A stretch of 36,448 nucleotides of DNA, taken from positions 1 through 36,448 of the forward strand of contig CAMNVD010000003.1 in assembly GCA_946562005.1 (NCBI GenBank), given 5' to 3'. Source of the stretch: an uncultured Clostridia bacterium. Lineage in GTDB: Bacteria; Bacillota; Dehalobacteriia; UBA4068; JAAVYR01. Positions within the stretch are counted from its first letter, which is position 1; each line of letters opens with the position of its first letter. Under the pieces are notes generated by a model. It was not told where the DNA came from. It was given only the letters and a program-made list of their open reading frames with translations, and searched no databases. This document shows positions 15,764-23,505 of this stretch, piece after piece. Made by a program: the position numbers and the translations under genes.

Positions 15764-17137
15764 ATGACAGAAAAGAAAATCCCTTATAAAATCTATCTAA
15801 CAGAAGAGGAAATGCCCAAACAATGGTATAATCTCCGGGCTGATATGCCTACCAAACCGGCGCCGCTTTTAAATCCTGCTACCTTAGAACCAATGACTGC
15901 CGCAGAGTTAGAAGGCGTATTCTGTAAAGAGTTAGTACGGCAAGAACTGGATAATGATACCCCTTATTTTGATATTCCTACGGAAATCCGTGATTTCTAT
16001 AAAATGTATCGTCCAGCGCCGCTGGTGCGGGCTTATTGCTTAGAGGAAAAACTGCAAACACCGGCAAAAATTTATTATAAATTTGAAGGCAACAACACTT
16101 CCGGTTCTCATAAGCTGAACTCTGCCATTGCTCAGGCTTATTATGCCAAGGCCCAGGGGCTCAAAGGGGTAACGACGGAAACCGGCGCCGGACAATGGGG
16201 AACGGCGCTTTCTATGGCTTGCGGTTACCTAGGTCTGGACTGCAAGGTATTTATGGTGAAATGCTCCTATGAACAAAAGCCATTCCGCCGTGAAGTCATG
16301 CGGGTACACGGTGCATCCGTGGTGCCATCTCCTTCAGAAAGCACAGAGGTAGGCCGGAAAATCTTAGCGGAGTTTCCCGGGACCACTGGTTCTCTGGGGT
16401 GCGCTATTAGTGAAGCAGTAGAAGTAGCGGTGAAAACGCCGGGTTATCGTTATGTATTAGGCAGTGTGCTTAATCAGGTATTACTTCATCAATCCATTAT
16501 TGGTCTGGAAGCAAAGCTAGCCCTAGATAAATATGATGTGAAGCCGGATATTATTATTGGCTGTGCTGGGGGCGGCAGCAATTTAGGCGGGCTCATTGCG
16601 CCTTTTATGGGGGAAAAATTAAGGGGCGAGGCAGATTATCGTTTCATTGTAGTAGAGCCGGCTTCCTGTCCATCCTTTACTCGTGGGGAATATCGCTATG
16701 ATTTCTGCGACACGGGAATGGTTTGTCCTCTTGCTAAAATGTATACTCTGGGTAGTAGCTTTATGCCGTCTGCCGACCATGCAGGGGGCTTACGTTTCCA
16801 CGGCATGAGTAGCACATTAAGTCAGCTTTATGCGGACGGCTATATGGAGGCTACTTCTGTCTGCCAAACAGAGGTGTTCCAAGCGGCGGAAGAATTTGCT
16901 CGGGTAGAGGGCATCCTGCCGGCGCCGGAATCTAGCCATGCCATCCTTGCAGCTATCAATGAAGCGAAGAAATGTAAAGAAACCGGTGAGGAAAAAACCA
17001 TTCTCTTTGGCCTGACGGGGACTGGTTACTTTGATTTTTTTGCTTATGAAAAATTCCATGATGGTGAAATGAAAAACTATATTCCTACCGATGAAGAAAT
17101 CGCAGCTTCGCTAGGAAAGCTACCAAAAGTAGAATAA
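15764..17137 (+). CDS. trpB2: TrpB2-type tryptophan synthase beta chain
   Basis: A 457-residue PLP enzyme of the TrpB-like (TrpB2) subfamily, which joins indole to serine to make tryptophan. The PLP lysine is K117 in SGSHKLN, and the phosphate-binding loop is GCAGGGSN (266-273). TrpB2 is longer than ordinary TrpB and often acts without TrpA; no trpA is next to it, so indole salvage is plausible. I place the start at ATG 15764 behind AAAGGAGA; the open frame extends upstream through the T-box, but that part is not coding. The T-box puts it under tryptophan-tRNA control. Confidence 0.9.
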   Translation: MTEKKIPYKIYLTEEEMPKQWYNLRADMPTKPAPLLNPATLEPMTAAELEGVFCKELVRQELDNDTPYFDIPTEIRDFYKMYRPAPLVRAYCLEEKLQTPAKIYYKFEGNNTSGSHKLNSAIAQAYYAKAQGLKGVTTETGAGQWGTALSMACGYLGLDCKVFMVKCSYEQKPFRREVMRVHGASVVPSPSESTEVGRKILAEFPGTTGSLGCAISEAVEVAVKTPGYRYVLGSVLNQVLLHQSIIGLEAKLALDKYDVKPDIIIGCAGGGSNLGGLIAPFMGEKLRGEADYRFIVVEPASCPSFTRGEYRYDFCDTGMVCPLAKMYTLGSSFMPSADHAGGLRFHGMSSTLSQLYADGYMEATSVCQTEVFQAAEEFARVEGILPAPESSHAILAAINEAKKCKETGEEKTILFGLTGTGYFDFFAYEKFHDGEMKNYIPTDEEIAASLGKLPKVE

Positions 17138-17198
17138 AGAGATAACCGTACCTGAGGCGGTATGGGATAGGTTAGCGGGTAGACAGGGTCTTAGGGCC

Positions 17199-17211
17199 TA
17201 TGGTAAAATAA
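17199..17211. repeat. left attachment core (attL candidate)
   Basis: TATGGTAAAATAA here is repeated exactly at 32288-32300 and bounds the element. It also looks like the -10 region of a promoter (TGG-TAAAAT) with TAGACA at 17180-17185, spaced 18 bases. Confidence 0.65.
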
Positions 17212-17216
17212 AAACC

Positions 17217-17259
17217 AGCCCCCCAAAAAACCTTGATTTTATAAGGGATTTCGGGGGCT
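17217..17259. terminator. bidirectional terminator at the integrase end
   Basis: AGCCCCC pairs with GGGGGCT, with an inner CCTT/AAGG pair. Read on the minus strand, it is followed by a T-rich run and should end the integrase transcript before it enters trpB2. It also ends rightward trpB2 transcripts. Confidence 0.75.
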
Positions 17260-17270
17260 TTGTTGCAAAT
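17259..17270. repeat. left internal direct repeat (integrase arm-site candidate)
   Basis: TTTGTTGCAAAT recurs at 32176-32187 near the other end in the same orientation. A second pair, TTGAACTATT, lies at 17279-17288 and 32277-32286. Repeats inside both ends are expected for the arm sites of tyrosine integrases. Confidence 0.5.
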
Positions 17271-17299
17271 GTGTTACATTGAACTATTGAATTGAACAC

Positions 17300-18301
17300 C
17301 TAAATTGAAATCAGTTCAACGGTTGCCCGTAGTTCTTCTATTGTCTTGTGGTTATATACCCGGTTGCCCGTATCTTTGGAAGTATGCCCCATAAGTAAAT
17401 CAATGCAGCGGCGATTTCCCCCAGCAGCATCAAGCAAGGTTTCAAAGGTGTGGCGGCACTCATGCGGGGTGTGCTGCATTTCCAGCTTCCCCATGATTTC
17501 AGCCCATATTGCCCGGTAAGCGGTGGTTGAAATTGGCTTGCCATTTTGGGAGATCAGCCGGGGCGGGTTGCTGGCAAGGCGGGCTTCTATAAATCCCTTG
17601 ATTTTGGGGTGTATGGGAACAATGCGCCCTTTTCCGGCTTTCGTCTTTGTGCCGCCCTTCATAGTTCCGGCTTCAAGGTCAATATCTTCCGGGCGTAACG
17701 CCAACAGTTCAGAGATACGCCAACCGGAATATATGAAGATAAGCACGGTATCAATCCATTCTTCCACTTGGTGTTTCCATAACCGGGCAATTTCTTCATT
17801 GGTGAACGGTAGGCGGCTTGTGGGCGGGATAGGTTCAGAAGAAAGCAGATCAGAATAACGGCAGGACGATATATCCAGTTCAAGGGCGAATTTATCTAAA
17901 TGCCCCCAAAGGTTTTTGATTGCGCCTTGCGTGGAATAGCCCTTGCCGCAACTATCAATAATATCTTGCATATGATAGGCTTTGATTTGTCTGTATGGCA
18001 TACTGCTTAATGGGGCGCAGTATTTGAAGGCTGATTTCAGGGAACTTTGGTTTGACTTACCCAATTTTGGGGCTTTCTTCTCTTGCCAAAGGTCAAACAA
18101 TTCTTGCAGCGTGATTTTCACCTTGTCAATATCCCACGGGTTGGCGTTGTACGCCGCCAACATTGCAAGCCCTTCTTCCCGGCTTGCCGCATAGCCGATA
18201 ATGGCACAACCCCCGCCTTCGTCTGTTTTCCGCACGATATACGGGCGGCGGCGTTTTCCTGATAGTTTGCTGATTGATCCGTATTTGTTGGGTAGCTTCA
18301 T
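17300..18301 (-). CDS. int: tyrosine recombinase/integrase
   Basis: A 333-residue phage-type integrase. The catalytic set is complete: R195 (SGWRISELL), H280 and R283 (HECRHTF), H306 (LMGHTS) and the nucleophile Y316 (RVYNHK). The N-terminal part has the arm-binding and core-binding (SAM-like) domains. I place the start at MKLPNK (18301) behind AAAGGACGG; the open frame continues 52 codons upstream without a ribosome site. It is transcribed outward, ending about 90 bases from the attachment core, the usual arrangement. No excisionase was recognised among the small genes. Confidence 0.92.
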   Translation of the reverse strand: MKLPNKYGSISKLSGKRRRPYIVRKTDEGGGCAIIGYAASREEGLAMLAAYNANPWDIDKVKITLQELFDLWQEKKAPKLGKSNQSSLKSAFKYCAPLSSMPYRQIKAYHMQDIIDSCGKGYSTQGAIKNLWGHLDKFALELDISSCRYSDLLSSEPIPPTSRLPFTNEEIARLWKHQVEEWIDTVLIFIYSGWRISELLALRPEDIDLEAGTMKGGTKTKAGKGRIVPIHPKIKGFIEARLASNPPRLISQNGKPISTTAYRAIWAEIMGKLEMQHTPHECRHTFETLLDAAGGNRRCIDLLMGHTSKDTGNRVYNHKTIEELRATVELISI

Positions 18302-18480
18302 TGTACCGTCCTTTCTTGACTTCTGAACCAAAGAACGGTATAATAACAATAGCCATTCAATGATTCTTTGATCGGGTTCGTTGTTTGGTGCTTCGGAAAT
18401 CCTCTGGTATTGCAGTACCGGGGGATTTTCTTTTACCTGAATACTCCCCGCTATCACTTGCAGATGATTAGCGGGCGTTT

Positions 18481-18523
18481 AAGCCGTTGCCCTTTGCAGA
18501 GGGTGGCGGCTTATTTCTTTTTC
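18481..18523. terminator. hairpin at the repressor stop codon
   Basis: AAGCCG...CGGCTT pairing with a GC-rich middle overlaps the end of the repressor gene. The T-rich run lies on the plus strand side. It may stop rightward read-through into the repressor or mark the end of its transcript. Confidence 0.35.
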
Positions 18524-18975
18524 TGTTGTTCTAAAACTTTCTTGTAAAACCTTCCTTCAATCGCTTCTTTTGCCCCAGCTTGCAGTTCTTCAAATTCTGA
18601 TTGTGTAAATTTCGCCTGGTGTCCATCTTTTCCCAATTCAGCAGTATAACTTTCGCCTTCTTCATTTTCTGGTGTAAAGTCAACGGAAAAGCCCATTTCT
18701 TTCAAATAAGCTGTTACCGCCCCAAAGCGTGCTACATTTTCGCCCATATCAGGATATTGCTTATCAAATTCTTCCCAAATGGAAGTATCAGCTAAATCCC
18801 GCAAGTGAACGCCCAAAGCCTTAGCAATTTTGATTAGTATATCTTGCTTAGGTTCACGCTGTTCCTTTTCATATCGCATGATGGCAACACCTGATAAACC
18901 AACCATATATCCTAATTCCTCTTGCGTGTATCCTTTTTCTTTTCTGAAATGCTTGATATTTTCGCCTACGGTCAT
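18511..18975 (-). CDS. element master repressor, XRE family
   Basis: A 154-residue regulator: residues 1-65 form an XRE helix-turn-helix (MTVGENIKHFRKEKGYTQEE), followed by an acidic domain without S24 peptidase motifs. It therefore cannot self-cleave like the tailocin repressor and must be inactivated in another way, as in satellites that answer a helper protein. I place the start at 18975 behind GAAGGTGA; a longer frame upstream lacks a ribosome site. Its promoter and a divergent one overlap repeated CAACCAAAATGTCA sites that it probably binds. Confidence 0.85.
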   Translation of the reverse strand: MTVGENIKHFRKEKGYTQEELGYMVGLSGVAIMRYEKEQREPKQDILIKIAKALGVHLRDLADTSIWEEFDKQYPDMGENVARFGAVTAYLKEMGFSVDFTPENEEGESYTAELGKDGHQAKFTQSEFEELQAGAKEAIEGRFYKKVLEQQKKK

Positions 18976-19002
18976 AAATTCACCTTCTTTCAAATTACCA
19001 AT

Positions 19003-19031
19003 AGTATATACTAAAACAACCAAAATGTCAA
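19003..19031 (-). promoter_or_regulatory. leftward promoter of the element repressor
   Basis: On the minus strand TTGACA (19026-19031) and TATACT (19003-19008) lie 17 bases apart. One operator copy (19017-19030) overlaps the -35, which fits autoregulation. Confidence 0.8.
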
Positions 19032-19071
19032 ATTGTTTTTGAAAACCCCTTGACAATCAACCAAAATGTCA
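19017..19071. promoter_or_regulatory. repeated operator sites of the element switch
   Basis: CAACCAAAATGTCA occurs exactly at 19017-19030 and 19058-19071. One copy covers the leftward -35; the other fills the rightward spacer. A related inverted site AAAACAACCGAAACGGTAGT is at 19084-19103, just after the rightward -10. One repressor binding all three could hold both promoters off. Confidence 0.7.
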
Positions 19072-19078
19072 GTATAAT
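19050..19078 (+). promoter_or_regulatory. rightward early promoter of the element
   Basis: TTGACA (19050-19055) and TATAAT (19073-19078), 17 bases apart, are consensus sigma-A hexamers. They drive the protease, HTH and replication genes. Confidence 0.85.
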
Positions 19079-19135
19079 ATAGAAAAACAACCGAAACGGT
19101 AGTTTTCCAGCGGGAGTAGAAAGGCGGTAGCAGAT

Positions 19136-19810
19136 ATGAAAGAAACAAGTTTGAAACCCGTGATTGAAAAACTTGAAAATTTATTTTCAAAGTTCAATGA
19201 AAAGTTCTATAACGGTGAACTTCAAGCCCCCGTTATCACGGTAAGCCCGGACACAACAAAAGGTGCTTATGGGTGGTGTACCGCTTGGAAGGCGTGGAGC
19301 GTTGGCGAACAGAAAAAAGTTGCTGACCTTGCAACCCTGACAAAAGAAGCCCTTGAAGCAATGAAGAAAGATGATGGCTTCTATGAAATCAATATTTGTG
19401 CGGAACACCTTGCAAGACCTTTTGAACAGGTTGCGGAAACCCTCTTACATGAAATGGTTCACCTTTACAATCTGCAAATTGGGGTTCAGGACACAAGCAG
19501 GGGCGGCACATACCACAATAAGAAATACAAAGAAGCGGCTGAACAGCACGGCTTGACGGTTGAAAAGGATGCAAAATACGGCTGGACTAAAACAAGCCTG
19601 AATGATGAAGCAAAAGCCTTTGTTGCCGGGATGCAGGATAAGAAGTTTGAACTTCACAGAAAGAGCCTTCCGAAAATCCCCGGTGCAGCTAAAACAAAGC
19701 AGAGTTCCCGGAAATATGTTTGCCCCGTGTGCGGGTGCATTATCAGGGCAACAAAGGAAGTTCATGTTATATGCGGCGATTGCAATGTAGAGTTTGAGGA
19801 AGAAGCCTAA
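19136..19810 (+). CDS. SprT-like zinc metalloprotease
   Basis: A 224-residue protein with HExxH at H105-H109 (HEMVH), a likely third ligand H127, and a C-terminal zinc ribbon (C196, C199, C213, C216). This is the SprT/Spartan layout. Related proteases in eukaryotes cut DNA-protein crosslinks; in bacterial mobile elements the role is unknown. It is the first gene behind the early promoter, so it acts early, perhaps during replication or to remove a DNA-bound repressor. Those roles are guesses. Confidence 0.85.
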   Translation: MKETSLKPVIEKLENLFSKFNEKFYNGELQAPVITVSPDTTKGAYGWCTAWKAWSVGEQKKVADLATLTKEALEAMKKDDGFYEINICAEHLARPFEQVAETLLHEMVHLYNLQIGVQDTSRGGTYHNKKYKEAAEQHGLTVEKDAKYGWTKTSLNDEAKAFVAGMQDKKFELHRKSLPKIPGAAKTKQSSRKYVCPVCGCIIRATKEVHVICGDCNVEFEEEA

Positions 19811-19846
19811 ACAGCTTCTTCCCCACCCAAAGAAAGGAAGCTGACT

Positions 19847-20008
19847 ATGAAGCGAATGAAAAGAAAAACCGTTTGGGCGTATTTAGACGGAAAGAAACTT
19901 GTTGATGTAGTGAAAGCAGCCCTTGATAATAATATGATGGTTGACGATATGAAAGCCATTCTGATTAAAGAAAATCCGGGGCATGAAGTAACTTTCAAAT
20001 GTGAATAG
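19847..20008 (+). CDS. 53-residue conserved-looking small protein
   Basis: A small basic/acidic protein starting MKRMKRKTVWAYLDGKKLVD with an AAGGAAG ribosome site. It follows the protease gene and precedes the small HTH gene in the early operon. I do not recognise a family; by size and position it could be an excisionase or regulator. Confidence 0.6.
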   Translation: MKRMKRKTVWAYLDGKKLVDVVKAALDNNMMVDDMKAILIKENPGHEVTFKCE

Positions 20009-20099
20009 CCCACCTGATGATGGCAAAGTTGGTTACTTGCCGAAATCCCCAATATGGGGATCGTGGGAAACCACAAAATCAAACAAGGAAGGTGATAAT

Positions 20100-20336
20100 G
20101 TGAAAATTGATAACAGTAAGTTGGATGTGTTGTTAGCCCGGCGTTGCATGACGATTGCAGACTTGCGAAAAGAAGCATCTTCACAAACCCTAACAAGAAT
20201 TCGACGGGGTGAAAGTGTAAAACCTATCACAGCCGGAAAAATCGCCCTTGCGTTGGGTGTGGATGTAACTGACATTATCGAAAATACCGCTGCAACGGTT
20301 GATAATGGTAAACAGGGGATTTCCGAAGCAAAATGA
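20100..20336 (+). CDS. small XRE-type HTH regulator
   Basis: A 78-residue Cro/CI-like HTH protein; KPITAGKIALALGVDVTDII is the typical end of the fold. The start is GTG 20100 behind AAGGAAGGTGAT; an upstream frame from 20001 is not supported. As a small HTH protein in the early operon it resembles Cro and could oppose the repressor at the 19017-19103 operators. The next small frame overlaps its stop (ATGA). Confidence 0.75.
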   Translation: MKIDNSKLDVLLARRCMTIADLRKEASSQTLTRIRRGESVKPITAGKIALALGVDVTDIIENTAATVDNGKQGISEAK

Positions 20337-20440
20337 AACAGTTTGAACAATCGGCGGCAATGCTGCAACATTCGCCGCAAAATCAAAATCAGGATGAAGT
20401 TTTAGAAAATATAGGAAAGGGGGGATTGTTAAGGTGCTGA
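20333..20440 (+). CDS. 35-residue small protein, translationally coupled
   Basis: A Gln-rich frame (MKQFEQSAAMLQHSPQNQNQ) starts inside the stop of the HTH gene and overlaps the primase start by seven bases. It may be a real peptide or only couple translation into the primase gene. Confidence 0.4.
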   Translation: MKQFEQSAAMLQHSPQNQNQDEVLENIGKGGLLRC

Positions 20441-22425
20441 CTTTAGAAGAAGTTGGAAGAATCATATTCAACAATGAATACTGGAAAGGCGGCAACGGCG
20501 GGAATTTCAAAGCCCCGTACAATAACAATGCCCCAAAGCCATTTGAAGAAGCCAAACAATACCGCTACATTTGCGGTGTAATTCAGGAATTTGTTGTTAT
20601 GGTGGATATTGATGATGAAGCCGCTTTTCAATGCAGATTGAACATTGCAAAAGCATTGAAGCAGCATTGTATTGTTATCAAATCACCAAACAAAGGCGGG
20701 CATTTTTATTGGTTCAATCGTGAGATGCAGCCAATCAAGAACAACAGCGGCAACAAAACGCTTCTGACATTGTACCCGGTAGATTATAAAACCGGAATAC
20801 GGCGAATTGAAAGCACCGGGGAAATTAAGAAAGCGAAGTGTGCAGCTTCCCTTTCAAAAGAAGATGGTTCTTTGCGTGAAATCCTCTATGCAAATATCCG
20901 GGAAGATGGAACGCTGGATGAAGTGCCGTTCTATGATTTGCCGCTGAAATCCGGCGCAAAGCATGAGTTCTTGAACATGGGTGAAGGTGACGGAAGGCAG
21001 GACGGGCTTTTTACTTACATGAACCCAATGAAGGCGGCGGGCTATTCCTATGAACAGTTCAAAGAAATTGCTGAATTGATTGAACAATTTGTGTTTGCCA
21101 TTCCTTTGGGTGATGAATTTGAAAATGCAATCCGGCGTGAAGCGTGGGATTCTGTTGATGCCGTAGATCAGGAACGCTTTTTCAGCAAGGGAAAATTCCT
21201 TCATAACAAGTTCGCTGATTATCTAATGGAGAAATACCATATTCGGAAAATCAACGGCTACATTCATAGCTACCAGAACGGGGTTTATATTCCGGGCTAT
21301 GATGCCATTGAAAAAGCCATGCTGAAAGAGATTTCCAGCTTGACACGGACAAAGCAAAATGAAGTGCTGAATTATATTCGGATTCAGGCAGCGGAAATCC
21401 AAAACAGCAAACCCGAACTAATACCGTTCAAAAATGGTTTGCTTGATATTGAACACACTGAACTATTACCGTTTTCCCCGGATTTGGTTGTCACCAATAT
21501 GATCCCGTGGGAATATCGCCCGGAAGCTGTTTCAGAATTGGTTGATGCAGTGCTTGACCGTCTTTCATGCAGGGATGCTGAAATCCGGGCATTGCTGGAA
21601 GAAGTCGGCGGTATGTGCCTTTATAGGGATAACACCATAGGAGGCGGCAAGGCGGTAATTCTGACCGGGGATAAATCCAACGGCAAAAGCACATTCATTT
21701 CAATGCTGCAAGCTATGCTTGGGGCTGACAATGTTTCAAACCTTGATTTTAAGGAACTGGATGGGAAATTTTCAACGGCTATGCTGTTCGGCAAACTGGC
21801 AAATTTGGGGGATGATATTTCAGACAGCTACAAGGAAGATGTTGCGATTTTTAAGAAGATTGTGACAGGCGAACCGATAAAGGCAGAGGAAAAAGGCAAG
21901 CCGCCCTTCAATTTCAAACCCTATGTGAAGCTGGTGTTTTCAGCAAACAGTATTCCCCGGATCAATGATTCAACGGGTGCAGCCTTGCGACGATTGCTGA
22001 TTATTCCCTTAAACGCAAAGTTTTCCGAAAATGATTCCGGCTATGATCCGCAAATTCGGTTGAAGCTATCACAGAAAGAAGCCGTTGAATATTTCATAGT
22101 GCTTTCGATTCAGGGCTTGCAGCGGGTGTTGACAACAAAGAAGTTCACTATTCCGGTAAAGGTGCAGGATGAAAAGGATTCCTATGAGAAAGAAAACAAC
22201 CCTGTTTTGGCATTCATTGATGAAATCGGTACAGATGAAATTATCAATGAACCTACTGCAAAGGTATATAGCCGCTATTGCGAATTTTGCCTTGCGAATG
22301 GATTTAAGGAAATGAGCAAGCTAACTTTTTCAAAGCGGATCAATCAGGCGTTGGGAACAAAAGTTACAACAGCACATACCGGAACGGGTAAAAATCGAAA
22401 ATCTATAAAAGTATTTTCGTTGTGA
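20434..22425 (+). CDS. P4-type primase/SF3 helicase
   Basis: A 663-residue replication protein. The N-terminal half looks like a primase-polymerase domain with an acidic DID motif at 58-60. The C-terminal half is a superfamily 3 helicase of the D5/P4 alpha type: Walker A GDKSNGKST (412-420), acidic DD at 460-461, sensor VFSANSIPRI (501-510) and paired arginines 519-520. Such proteins start replication of phage satellites (P4, SaPI Rep) by binding iterons near their own gene; GGCAC repeats lie directly downstream. Start GTG 20434 with an AGGGGGG ribosome site. Confidence 0.88.
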   Translation: MLTLEEVGRIIFNNEYWKGGNGGNFKAPYNNNAPKPFEEAKQYRYICGVIQEFVVMVDIDDEAAFQCRLNIAKALKQHCIVIKSPNKGGHFYWFNREMQPIKNNSGNKTLLTLYPVDYKTGIRRIESTGEIKKAKCAASLSKEDGSLREILYANIREDGTLDEVPFYDLPLKSGAKHEFLNMGEGDGRQDGLFTYMNPMKAAGYSYEQFKEIAELIEQFVFAIPLGDEFENAIRREAWDSVDAVDQERFFSKGKFLHNKFADYLMEKYHIRKINGYIHSYQNGVYIPGYDAIEKAMLKEISSLTRTKQNEVLNYIRIQAAEIQNSKPELIPFKNGLLDIEHTELLPFSPDLVVTNMIPWEYRPEAVSELVDAVLDRLSCRDAEIRALLEEVGGMCLYRDNTIGGGKAVILTGDKSNGKSTFISMLQAMLGADNVSNLDFKELDGKFSTAMLFGKLANLGDDISDSYKEDVAIFKKIVTGEPIKAEEKGKPPFNFKPYVKLVFSANSIPRINDSTGAALRRLLIIPLNAKFSENDSGYDPQIRLKLSQKEAVEYFIVLSIQGLQRVLTTKKFTIPVKVQDEKDSYEKENNPVLAFIDEIGTDEIINEPTAKVYSRYCEFCLANGFKEMSKLTFSKRINQALGTKVTTAHTGTGKNRKSIKVFSL

Positions 22426-22426
22426 T

Positions 22427-22610
22427 GGCACGATTGCGGCACGATTTGGCACTATTGGCGGCACTGTAAAAAGTAATAGAAGTCAATAATGGCACTGTTG
22501 GCACTGTTACGCAGAACTTCTATATAAGAAAAATGATGTTACTTTTATCATAATTTTTTAGAAATATAAGGATATATATAGAAACGCTTAAACCGTGCCA
22601 ACCATGCCAC
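22427..22610. other. putative replication origin with GGCAC iterons
   Basis: Directly after the helicase gene, GGCAC occurs six times in direct order (22427, 22438, 22448, 22460, 22491, 22500), mostly 9-12 bases apart, one helical turn. An AT-rich tract (about 22519-22590) follows, then two inverted copies (GTGCC at 22595, TGCCAC at 22605). Iterons flanking an AT-rich unwinding region beside an SF3 helicase is the layout of satellite origins. Confidence 0.65.
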
Positions 22611-22619
22611 AAATGAATA

Positions 22620-22637
22620 TTGAAAATTAACTTTCAA
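22620..22637. repeat. 18-bp palindrome, copy 1
   Basis: TTGAAAATTAACTTTCAA, palindromic except for one base pair, stands 15 bases before the start at 22653. Identical copies lie at 24785 and 30182. It is probably a binding site for an element-encoded regulator. Confidence 0.6.
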
Positions 22638-22652
22638 GAAAGGCGGTAAACT

Positions 22653-22862
22653 ATGGATCAGGTAAAGATGGAAGAACGCACAGAAATTGAAGGGGTGTTT
22701 TGCCCGTTCTCCGGTAGATTATGCCGGATGAATTGCAGATTTCTAATTGATGTTGAAGAAGGCTGCATAATTGAACAGGGTTGTAAAAACCTTGAACGGA
22801 TTCGGGAAACCCTTGATGAAATGCAGGAACAGGGATTTCAAAAAACAATATATGAGGATTGA
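22653..22862 (+). CDS. Cys-containing small protein of unknown function
   Basis: A 69-residue protein with five cysteines (CPFSGRLCRMNC and two later), which may bind a metal. It has a GAAAGGCGG ribosome site and opens the third gene block, right after the origin and palindrome copy 1. I do not recognise a family. Confidence 0.65.
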   Translation: MDQVKMEERTEIEGVFCPFSGRLCRMNCRFLIDVEEGCIIEQGCKNLERIRETLDEMQEQGFQKTIYED

Positions 22863-22879
22863 GAAAGGCGGTAAGCACT

Positions 22880-23146
22880 ATGTCAAATGAATTTGTATTG
22901 AACAGGGAAACAATGAACGAACTTGAAACATTTTCAGCGAAGTTTGAACAAATGCGGGGATTGGTTGAATTCCTGAAAGTATTTGTTTGGGGCGAAGTCA
23001 CTGAACGGCATGAAGGCAAGGAAATTGAAAGGCTTGGTTGCTTGGTGGATGCGCTTCTTGATGTATCAATCAGCCGGGAAAATAATTTAGAAACGATTAT
23101 CAAGAAAATCAACACCTTGCCCGATTCGGTAGAAAGTGGTGATTGA
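22880..23146 (+). CDS. small acidic helical protein of unknown function
   Basis: An 88-residue, mostly helical protein starting MSNEFVLNRETMNELETFSA behind AAAGGCGG; the open frame extends seven codons further without a better site. It follows the Cys protein by 17 bases and precedes the next small gene at once. No known domain. Confidence 0.6.
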   Translation: MSNEFVLNRETMNELETFSAKFEQMRGLVEFLKVFVWGEVTERHEGKEIERLGCLVDALLDVSISRENNLETIIKKINTLPDSVESGD

Positions 23147-23314
23147 ATGAAAATCAGAGTTGCATATACAGAGGGCGAACAGGACAAGAAGAAACTGCTT
23201 GAAGAAGCTGCAAAAGCCCTGTTTCCTGATACCAAAGTGAGAGAAACAGCCCCGAAAAACGGCTTTTTACATACGGTTTTGACCGTGCCAAAGCCCGAAA
23301 ATACCACAAAATAA
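23147..23314 (+). CDS. 55-residue small protein of unknown function
   Basis: Starts on the base after the previous stop codon and reads MKIRVAYTEGEQDKKKLLEE, with a short C-terminal beta stretch. It closes the block, since a new promoter begins within 11 bases. No family recognised. Confidence 0.55.
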   Translation: MKIRVAYTEGEQDKKKLLEEAAKALFPDTKVRETAPKNGFLHTVLTVPKPENTTK

Positions 23315-23324
23315 GGTGTTTCAC

Positions 23325-23354
23325 TTGACGGATACCCCCTATATATGGTATAAT
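23325..23354 (+). promoter_or_regulatory. promoter of the second element operon
   Basis: TTGACG (23325-23330) and TATAAT (23349-23354) with an 18-base spacer and a TGG extended -10. It feeds the structured leader and the gene at 23506. Confidence 0.75.
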
Positions 23355-23360
23355 TATCAA

Positions 23361-23478
23361 AAATAAATATGGCGTGAGTACCGCATACCCCGCTTGTGGG
23401 GCGTGTTAGTCTTGATTTCAAGGCATGGGAAGCAATCAGACGGAAACCGTCTTTTTGTTGCTCATGCCTTTTTCATTT
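23361..23478 (+). ncRNA. structured leader or small RNA ending in a terminator
   Basis: Between promoter and gene lie two strong hairpins. The first has a CCCC/GGGG stem (about 23384-23405). The second is a nested hairpin (23421-23467) with AGGCATG pairing CATGCCT and an inner AGACGG/CCGTCT stem (23438-23452), followed by TTTTTC. Transcription could end here and yield a ~110-nt RNA, or read through into 23506 under control. I do not match it to a known riboswitch. Confidence 0.55.
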
Positions 23479-23505
23479 GGAAATTACAGAAAAGAGGTTA
23501 AAAAC

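Noticed and set aside
19173..19190. A fourth copy of the 18-bp palindrome (TTGAAAATTTATTTTCAA)
   Set aside because: It differs in the centre and lies inside the SprT coding region, so I did not count it with the three exact intergenic copies.
20046..20061. TCCCCAATATGGGGA as an operator
   Set aside because: It is a neat inverted repeat before the small HTH gene, but it occurs once and overlaps no promoter I can see.
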